DNA from: Salinisphaeraceae bacterium UBA4764
GTDB taxonomy: Bacteria; Pseudomonadota; Gammaproteobacteria; Nevskiales; Salinisphaeraceae
Assembly (NCBI GenBank): GCA_002403445.1
Contig: DHHU01000057.1
Location: 1 to 13,288 of the forward strand
Length of the DNA stretch: 13,288 bases
Reading direction: 5' to 3'
A program made the translations under genes and the position numbers. Shown here one piece after another: positions 7,913 to 13,288 of this stretch; position 1 is the first letter of the stretch; each line of letters begins with the position of its first letter. The notes under the pieces are model-generated. The model worked only from the letters and a program-made list of their open reading frames with translations. It was not told the DNA's origin and did not search any database.

Positions 7913-10900
7913 ATGACTGATTCTGTTTCTCGCCAAACCGACTTGATTCGGGCACGTGCCGCCGGACCAGACCAACCCGACGAGGGAATGTGGTTGCGTT
8001 TTGTGGAGTGCTGTGTCGCCGGTATGCTCGCCGATGACCTGCTTGCGAGACACCCCGACGATGTGGTTGCCGCAATCGCGCATCTCTACGAATTGCTGGT
8101 GCGGTCGCGCGATGCCGGTGATATAGCCGTTGAATCCAAATCAATTGCGCCGGTCGATTCTTCATGTGACACGGCGCTAATGACGCGGGCCAACGACATG
8201 GCGTTTTTCGTCGACACGGTCAGTATGGCTATCCGCGAGACAGGGGCCGAGATTGACTGGGTGATGAACGTTTGGCTTCACGTACGCCGTGACGACGCGG
8301 GCCGCATAGAAGATTTTGCGCCGCCGGGTCAGTCGCTTGATAACGCCTGGGACGAGTTACTCATGCGCTTCGAGTTCGCAGCGCCCGCCGTGCTCGATTC
8401 GAACGCGTTGACCGACGATGTTCATAAACGGCTCGACGATTTGGCAATCGTTGTTTCCGACTGGTTGGCCATGCGCCAGCAGCTCACCGAAGTGGCGAGC
8501 GGTCTCGAATGTTTGCCGGATGTAGACGACAACGGCGAGAGCGCCGAGACTGCCACTTTTTTGCGCTGGCTTGCCGGTGATCGTTTCACACTGCTGGGCT
8601 ATCGCCGGCGAGAGATTCGGTCCAGAAACAACGGCGACTTGGCAATGGTTGATGTGCCTAACACCAGTCTGGGTCTGTTGCGTGAAGACCGCCCTGGTCT
8701 GGACCCCGACGGGTATGTGGCTGCACCCGCTTGGCTGGATAAATATATCGATTCACAGAACCTGTTGGTGGTGGCCAAGGCCAACACGCAGTCCTGGATT
8801 CATCACGACGAGGCGATGGACGTCATCGCTGTCAAGCGACTGAACGAACAGGGTGAGACGATCGGTGCGCATCGGTTTCTCGGTCTGTTTTCCTACGAAG
8901 CGTATTCAGCGAGCCCACGTGCCATACCGGTCCTGCGCCACAAGATTGATTACGTCACAAGGCATGCCGGCGTTCGACCCGGTTCCAACCGGGCCAAGAA
9001 TCTGGCCTATATTCTCGAGACGTTTCCGCGAGACGAACTGTTTCAGTCCAGCGAGGAAGAACTGCTGGAAACGGTCATGGGTGTTCTCGGCATGCGCGAG
9101 ACCGAGAAACTCCGGCTTTTCGTACGTCGCGACCACTATGATCGGTTTTTTTCCTGTCTGGTTTTTGTACCCCGTGAGCGCTACGACCGCGAGTTACGCC
9201 TACGTGTCGTCAATGAACTGGCTCGCAGTCTGTCGGGCACGGTGGAACATACCGATACGCGATTCTTGCGGGGTGCGTTCATGCGGATTTATCTGCATAT
9301 TTCGGCTGGTGAATCAATCGATGCCGAGATAGACACCGCTGAAATCGAAAAGCGTCTGCTTGAAGCAACCCGCGATTGGTCTGATCGTTTTGCAGCACTG
9401 TGCCGGCGACAGAACATCAGCTTGCCGAGTTATGCCCGGGCGTTCGACGCTGCATATCGCGAACGCTTCGATGCTGAGGCTGCTATTGATGATGCGAAAA
9501 TTCTTGCAGGTTTGCGTGACGACACGCTGCCTCGCCTGCGCGTGATCGGCCAGACGGCTGCTGGTGACGTCCGGCTGAAACTCTACGGCAATGGGCAGCA
9601 GATGCCTCTAGCCGATGTTATGCCGGTACTCGATCAATTTGGCCTGTCAGCGCATACCCAGTGGCCGTTTGTTGTCGAGCGCACCGGGCAGCCCACCCAG
9701 TGGATACACGAATACGAAGCTGAACATGCCAACGCTGACGCTCTCATGAATTCGAGCTGTGCTGAATCGGTCTGCCAGGCGTTTGCCGAAGTGGTCGCCG
9801 GACAGGCCGAAAACGACGGTCTGAATCGATTGATCATCACGGCAGGACTAACCCCGCGGCAGGTGATTCTGGTGCGAACGGTCGCACGTTATCTGTTGCA
9901 AACAGAGCTGCCTTTTTCGCCGGTGTATCTTCAGGATCAGATCGTAGGCCACGGGCGACTCGTCCGCTTATTGGTGGCACTTTTCGAGTTCCGCTTCGAT
10001 CCCGACGGTTGTGCGGATAATACCCCCGATTATGAGGCCATTGACGCCGAATTGGAGGAGATCACTACGCTTGACGCCGATCGTCTGCTCCGTGGGTTTT
10101 ATGCCGTGGTGCTGGGATGCCTTCGCACTAATTTCTATCAAACCGCAGCTGACGGCCATGCCAAGCCCTATGTAAGTATCAAGCTTGATCCCAGCGGTAT
10201 TACGGAATTGCCGCGCCCGATACCGGCATTCGAAGCATTTGTCTACTCACCAGCGGTCGAAGGCGTACATCTGCGCGGCGGCAAGGTCGCGCGCGGCGGG
10301 ATCCGCTGGTCCGACCGGCGCGAGGATTTTCGCACCGAGATCTTGGGGCTGATGAAGGCACAGATGGTGAAAAATGCCGTTATTGTGCCAGTCGGTGCCA
10401 AAGGCGGTTTCGTGGTCAAGGCGCACCCGGCCGACGACTCACGTGAAGCCCGCCAGAATCTAGGCATCGAGTGCTATAAAACTTTCATACGCGGCCTGCT
10501 AGACATTACAGACAACCGTGACGGAGACCGCATCGTCGCTCCCGATCGGGTCGTTAGCTATGACAGTGATGACCCGTATCTGGTGGTGGCCGCGGACAAA
10601 GGGACGGCCTCTTTTTCTGACATAGCCAACGGAGTCGCGGCGGAATACGGTTTTTGGCTGGACGACGCGTTCGCTTCCGGCGGCAAGACCGGCTATGACC
10701 ATAAGGCAATGGCCATTACCGCGCGCGGCGCCTGGGTCTCGGTTTGCCAGCATTTCCACTGGCTCGGACGCGACCCGCATAGCGAACCGTTTACCGCCGT
10801 TGGTATCGGCGACATGGCCGGCGACGTTTTTGGAAACGGCATGTTGCGTTCCGATCAGATGAAGCTAATTGCAGCCTTTAACCATCGGCACATCTTTATC

Positions 10901-12700
10901 GACCCCGATCCCGATCCGGCGCGCAGTTTCGCCGAGCGCAAACGCCTTTTCGATAATCCGCATTTGGCCTGGACCGACTATAACCAGACGCTGATTTCAA
11001 GCGGCGGCGGCGTATTCGATCGCAGTGCGAAGCAAATCAACCTGTCGGATGCAGCGCGCGACGCCCTTGCGATCCAAGACAGTGGTCTGACGCCCAACGA
11101 ATTGATTCGCGCGATACTCGCTGCGCCTGTTGAACTGCTTTGGAACGGAGGAATTGGTACTTATGTCAAGGCCAGTACCGAGGCCAATGCCACTGTAGGC
11201 GATCGCGCCAACGACAATCTGCGGATCGACGGACGCGATCTGCGCTGCGCCATCGTGGGCGAGGGCGGCAATCTCGGCTTCACTCAGAGCGGCCGTGTGG
11301 AAGCCGCGCTGGGGGGGGTGGCACTCAATACCGATGCCATCGACAACTCGGGCGGTGTCGACTGTTCGGATCTGGAAGTCAATATCAAGATTGCGCTGGG
11401 CACCGTTGAAGCGGCAGGTGAGATTTCGCGCGAAGATCGCAACGCGTTGCTCTCCGACATGAGTGACGGCGTCGCCGAACGCGTGCTGAACACCAATTAT
11501 CTTCAGAATCTGCAGCTCAGCCTGTTGCAGAGCGACTCGGTTGCGCGTTTTGATGAACAAGTCAGTTTCATGCGTGCACTTGAACGTGACGGTTGGCTGG
11601 ATCGTCGGCTCGAAAACCTGCCGACCGACGACATCATCGCCGAGCGCTTGCGTGACCGCGTGGGCTTGGTCCGACCTGAACTGTGTTTACTGCTCGCCTA
11701 CAGCAAGATCGCTTTGGCCGATGCGCTGCTGGCAAGCGATATCCCGGATGATCCATGGCTGGAAGGAGTGCTGGACCACGGTTTTCCCGACGAACTGGTC
11801 GCCCGCTATCCGGACGCGATCAACAATCATCGACTCAAGCGTGAGCTGATCAGTACGCGGGTAACCAATCGCATGATCGATCGCATGGGTATCGCCAGCG
11901 CTCATCGTCTGCCTACTGGGGTGACTAATCACATGTCGATGGCTGCCGAGGCGTATCTATTGGCCGATACCTGGCTGGATGGCGAAGCCATGTTTAAACG
12001 CGTCGAAGCCCTTGACGGCCAGGTGCCTGTGAACATGCAGCACGAACTGCACAAAGTGGTTATCCGGGTGCTGAAACACGCCATGAACTGGTGGCTCGGT
12101 ATCGGCCATGATACGACCGACCTCGGGACACTGGTCGAACGCTATGAGGCTGATGCGCGGCGGCTTTTCACCGAACTACCTCAGCTTGTTGTCGGTGACT
12201 ATGAACGACGCTGGCAAACCTATCATGACCAATGGATCGACGCCGGCATTGACAGTACGACTGCCCAGATGATCGCCAGTGCCAACAGCGGCGGTGGAAT
12301 CATGGACATTGTTTCGTTGGCCGATGCGTTCAATCGCGACGTAACGGATGTGGCTCGAGTTTATTTCGAAGTTGGCGATGTACTCAACATCGCCTGGTTG
12401 CAGGATGCTATCCATACCGTTGCTGCCGACGACCGCTGGCAGGCACTCGCTCGCGCCAGTCTTCGCAACGATAGCTACCGTTTGCATCAGCAGATTGCGA
12501 GCCAGGTCCTGCAGTTGGAAGCTGAGCAACCCTTGCCCGCGTGGCAAGAAGCTAACGCCGAAACGGTTGCCTTCATCCAGGCCCGATTCGCTGAATTAAA
12601 CGGTGTCGATCGACCCCAGCACGCCCACCTCAATGTCTTGGTGCGTGATCTGGCTAGACTCACAACGCTCAAGCCGCAAAGTATCGTTGGGTTTTCATGA
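7913..12700 (+). CDS. gdhB: Large NAD-dependent glutamate dehydrogenase (about 180 kDa class)
   Basis: This cytoplasmic enzyme deaminates L-glutamate to 2-oxoglutarate and ammonium with NAD+. The 1595-residue length fits the large bacterial NAD-GDH class, not the 450-residue hexameric form. Numbering from ATG 7913, the N-terminal 550 residues correspond to the ACT-like regulatory part of the family. The catalytic core has RGGKVARGGIRWSDRREDFR (788-807), PVGAKGGF (826-833, with the catalytic-type Lys830), DAFASGGKTGYDHKAM (918-933), the dinucleotide-binding GIGDMAGDVFGNGML (964-978) and NGGIGTYVKAS (1078-1088). A helical C-terminal domain follows. The frame is open upstream to a TTG at 7853, but those 20 residues look non-coding; ATG 7913 was chosen and ATG 7988 is possible. 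No Shine-Dalgarno decides between them. It consumes the glutamate made by divergently encoded PutA. An eight-G run lies at 11311-11318 with the frame intact. Confidence 0.96.
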   Translation: MTDSVSRQTDLIRARAAGPDQPDEGMWLRFVECCVAGMLADDLLARHPDDVVAAIAHLYELLVRSRDAGDIAVESKSIAPVDSSCDTALMTRANDMAFFVDTVSMAIRETGAEIDWVMNVWLHVRRDDAGRIEDFAPPGQSLDNAWDELLMRFEFAAPAVLDSNALTDDVHKRLDDLAIVVSDWLAMRQQLTEVASGLECLPDVDDNGESAETATFLRWLAGDRFTLLGYRRREIRSRNNGDLAMVDVPNTSLGLLREDRPGLDPDGYVAAPAWLDKYIDSQNLLVVAKANTQSWIHHDEAMDVIAVKRLNEQGETIGAHRFLGLFSYEAYSASPRAIPVLRHKIDYVTRHAGVRPGSNRAKNLAYILETFPRDELFQSSEEELLETVMGVLGMRETEKLRLFVRRDHYDRFFSCLVFVPRERYDRELRLRVVNELARSLSGTVEHTDTRFLRGAFMRIYLHISAGESIDAEIDTAEIEKRLLEATRDWSDRFAALCRRQNISLPSYARAFDAAYRERFDAEAAIDDAKILAGLRDDTLPRLRVIGQTAAGDVRLKLYGNGQQMPLADVMPVLDQFGLSAHTQWPFVVERTGQPTQWIHEYEAEHANADALMNSSCAESVCQAFAEVVAGQAENDGLNRLIITAGLTPRQVILVRTVARYLLQTELPFSPVYLQDQIVGHGRLVRLLVALFEFRFDPDGCADNTPDYEAIDAELEEITTLDADRLLRGFYAVVLGCLRTNFYQTAADGHAKPYVSIKLDPSGITELPRPIPAFEAFVYSPAVEGVHLRGGKVARGGIRWSDRREDFRTEILGLMKAQMVKNAVIVPVGAKGGFVVKAHPADDSREARQNLGIECYKTFIRGLLDITDNRDGDRIVAPDRVVSYDSDDPYLVVAADKGTASFSDIANGVAAEYGFWLDDAFASGGKTGYDHKAMAITARGAWVSVCQHFHWLGRDPHSEPFTAVGIGDMAGDVFGNGMLRSDQMKLIAAFNHRHIFIDPDPDPARSFAERKRLFDNPHLAWTDYNQTLISSGGGVFDRSAKQINLSDAARDALAIQDSGLTPNELIRAILAAPVELLWNGGIGTYVKASTEANATVGDRANDNLRIDGRDLRCAIVGEGGNLGFTQSGRVEAALGGVALNTDAIDNSGGVDCSDLEVNIKIALGTVEAAGEISREDRNALLSDMSDGVAERVLNTNYLQNLQLSLLQSDSVARFDEQVSFMRALERDGWLDRRLENLPTDDIIAERLRDRVGLVRPELCLLLAYSKIALADALLASDIPDDPWLEGVLDHGFPDELVARYPDAINNHRLKRELISTRVTNRMIDRMGIASAHRLPTGVTNHMSMAAEAYLLADTWLDGEAMFKRVEALDGQVPVNMQHELHKVVIRVLKHAMNWWLGIGHDTTDLGTLVERYEADARRLFTELPQLVVGDYERRWQTYHDQWIDAGIDSTTAQMIASANSGGGIMDIVSLADAFNRDVTDVARVYFEVGDVLNIAWLQDAIHTVAADDRWQALARASLRNDSYRLHQQIASQVLQLEAEQPLPAWQEANAETVAFIQARFAELNGVDRPQHAHLNVLVRDLARLTTLKPQSIVGFS

Positions 12701-12815
12701 CAAACCGCAGACACCGCATCTAACCTGCACACCATCCATTATGCTGCTAAATAAGTGCTTTATGAGTATTGCGGCAGCTACTTGAACCTCCATGCCTCAA
12801 ATCGGTTTTGTCATG
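12696..12815. repeat. Inverted repeat spanning the gdhB stop codon
   Basis: CATGACAAACCG (12696-12707) and CGGTTTTGTCATG (12803-12815) are reverse complements except for one extra base, giving 12 pairs with a single bulge. The left arm contains the last codon boundary and TGA stop of the glutamate dehydrogenase gene. The 95-base interior holds a second pair, GCTGC (12743-12747) with GCAGC (12774-12778), enclosing a small ATAA/TTAT hairpin (12751-12763). No T-run follows, so a simple intrinsic terminator is unlikely. It may be a 3'-end structure protecting or terminating the message, or the ends of a tiny mobile element. Confidence 0.45.
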
Positions 12816-12956
12816 GACGCCTCGCGGGGAGTTTCAAGCACATCAGGTCACATGAATACGCCGGATTTGCAGCGTCGCTGTGTTGTGGGGCGCGCCAACC
12901 CTGAAATTATCCACTTCCTAGAGTTTGATGTTTCTATCACACCTAGCAGTTGAATA
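12816..12956. other. Convergent spacer between gdhB and the tRNA gene
   Basis: No gene is seen. An imperfect dyad at 12918-12946 pairs CTAG..TTTGAT with ATCA..CTAG around the loop GTTTCT, with one mismatch and one bulge. Because gdhB and the tRNA gene converge here, it could work as a weak two-way terminator, but neither side has a T-run. A GGCGCGCC palindrome lies at about 12889-12896. Confidence 0.3.
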
Positions 12957-13033
12957 TGGTGGGCCCCCGGGGATTTGAACCCCGAACCTACAGATTATGA
13001 GTCTGGTGCTCTGACCGGTTGAGCTAGAGGCCC
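12957..13033 (-). tRNA. tRNA with CAU anticodon, probably tRNA-Ile2 (alternatively tRNA-Met)
   Basis: The minus strand folds as a complete 77-base tRNA with encoded CCA: acceptor GGGCCTC pairing with GGGGCCC (one T-G wobble), D-arm GCTC/GAGC, anticodon loop CTCATAA, T-arm CGGGG TTCAAAT CCCCG, then ACCA. The anticodon is CAT in DNA. This fits elongator tRNA-Met or the minor tRNA-Ile2, whose C34 is converted to lysidine by TilS to read AUA. The C4-G69 and C5-G68 acceptor pairs are the features TilS uses to tell Ile2 from Met in E. coli, and U43 is also seen in Ile2 species, so Ile2 is preferred. It lies 69 bases after rpoD on the same strand with no evident terminator between. Confidence 0.95.
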
Positions 13034-13102
13034 GAGAGATTGATGATATTGGCCGCACTGCTCGCTGGTTTACATTGCCGCCAACGGGGTGTCGGTCGAA
13101 TA
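13034..13102 (-). other. rpoD-tRNA spacer
   Basis: The 69 bases between the rpoD stop and the tRNA 5' end show no hairpin followed by a T-run and no clear -35/-10 pair. The tRNA could be transcribed by read-through from rpoD and released by RNase P, which is inference. Confidence 0.3.
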
Positions 13103-13288
13103 TTACTCTTCAAGGAAGCTTTTCAGGAATGTTGCCCGAGATGGGTGGCGCAGTTTGCGCAGGGCCTTGGCTTCGATCTGACGTATGCGTTCACGCGTGA
13201 CATCGAACTGCCGGCCAACTTCTTCGAGAGTGTGGTCGGTGTTCATGTCGATGCCAAAACGCATTCGCAACACCTTGGCTTCCCGAGG
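13103..13288 (-). CDS. rpoD: RNA polymerase sigma factor RpoD (sigma-70), C-terminal fragment
   Basis: The last 61 codons of the primary sigma factor are present; the gene runs off the right edge of the window. The fragment reads PREAKVLRMRFGIDMNTDHT, then the helix-turn-helix of region 4.2, TLEEVGRQFDVTRERIRQIE, which contacts the -35 promoter element, and ends in AKALRKLRHPSR plus a short tail and TAA. RpoD directs core RNA polymerase to housekeeping promoters. The wording is almost identical to E. coli and other gammaproteobacterial RpoD, which supports the taxonomic placement. The final dozen residues (ATFLKSFLEE) differ from E. coli, as is usual for this tail. Confidence 0.97.
   Translation of the reverse strand, partial: PREAKVLRMRFGIDMNTDHTLEEVGRQFDVTRERIRQIEAKALRKLRHPSRATFLKSFLEE

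Noticed and set aside
10997..11560. Minus-strand 187-codon open frame inside gdhB.
   Set aside because: It lies antisense to the conserved GDH catalytic core and has no independent support.

Overview
This window looks like chromosomal DNA from a gammaproteobacterium with moderately high GC. The right edge carries the C-terminal 61 codons of the housekeeping sigma factor RpoD, and its wording matches gammaproteobacterial sigma-70 region 4 almost residue for residue. The large proteins are rich in Asp and Glu (most obviously the glutamate dehydrogenase), which would suit a marine or halophilic host; that last point is inference only.

Layout, left to right. Positions 1-430 hold no convincing gene, but 1-78 can fold into nested inverted repeats. 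A 667-residue protein of unrecognised family follows on the minus strand (431-2434); its C-terminal half shows a Cys/His/Asn arrangement like a papain-fold cysteine hydrolase. After a 288-base gap come an APC-superfamily amino-acid permease (2723-4342) and a bifunctional proline dehydrogenase / delta-1-pyrroline-5-carboxylate dehydrogenase, PutA (4507-7728), both on the minus strand. A 184-base divergent intergenic region separates putA from a very large NAD-dependent glutamate dehydrogenase on the plus strand (7913-12700). That gene ends inside one arm of a long imperfect inverted repeat. On the minus strand lie a tRNA with a CAU anticodon (12957-13033), more probably tRNA-Ile2 than elongator tRNA-Met, and the end of rpoD (13103-13288).

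Functionally the centre of the window is one catabolic route. The permease plausibly imports proline or a related amino acid. PutA oxidises proline to glutamate. The glutamate dehydrogenase deaminates glutamate to 2-oxoglutarate, yielding NADH and ammonium. PutA here lacks the N-terminal ribbon-helix-helix repressor domain found in enteric PutA, and no regulator gene is visible, so control must come from outside the window. The unknown Cys/His/Asn protein sits downstream of the permease in the same orientation and is the least explained part of the locus.
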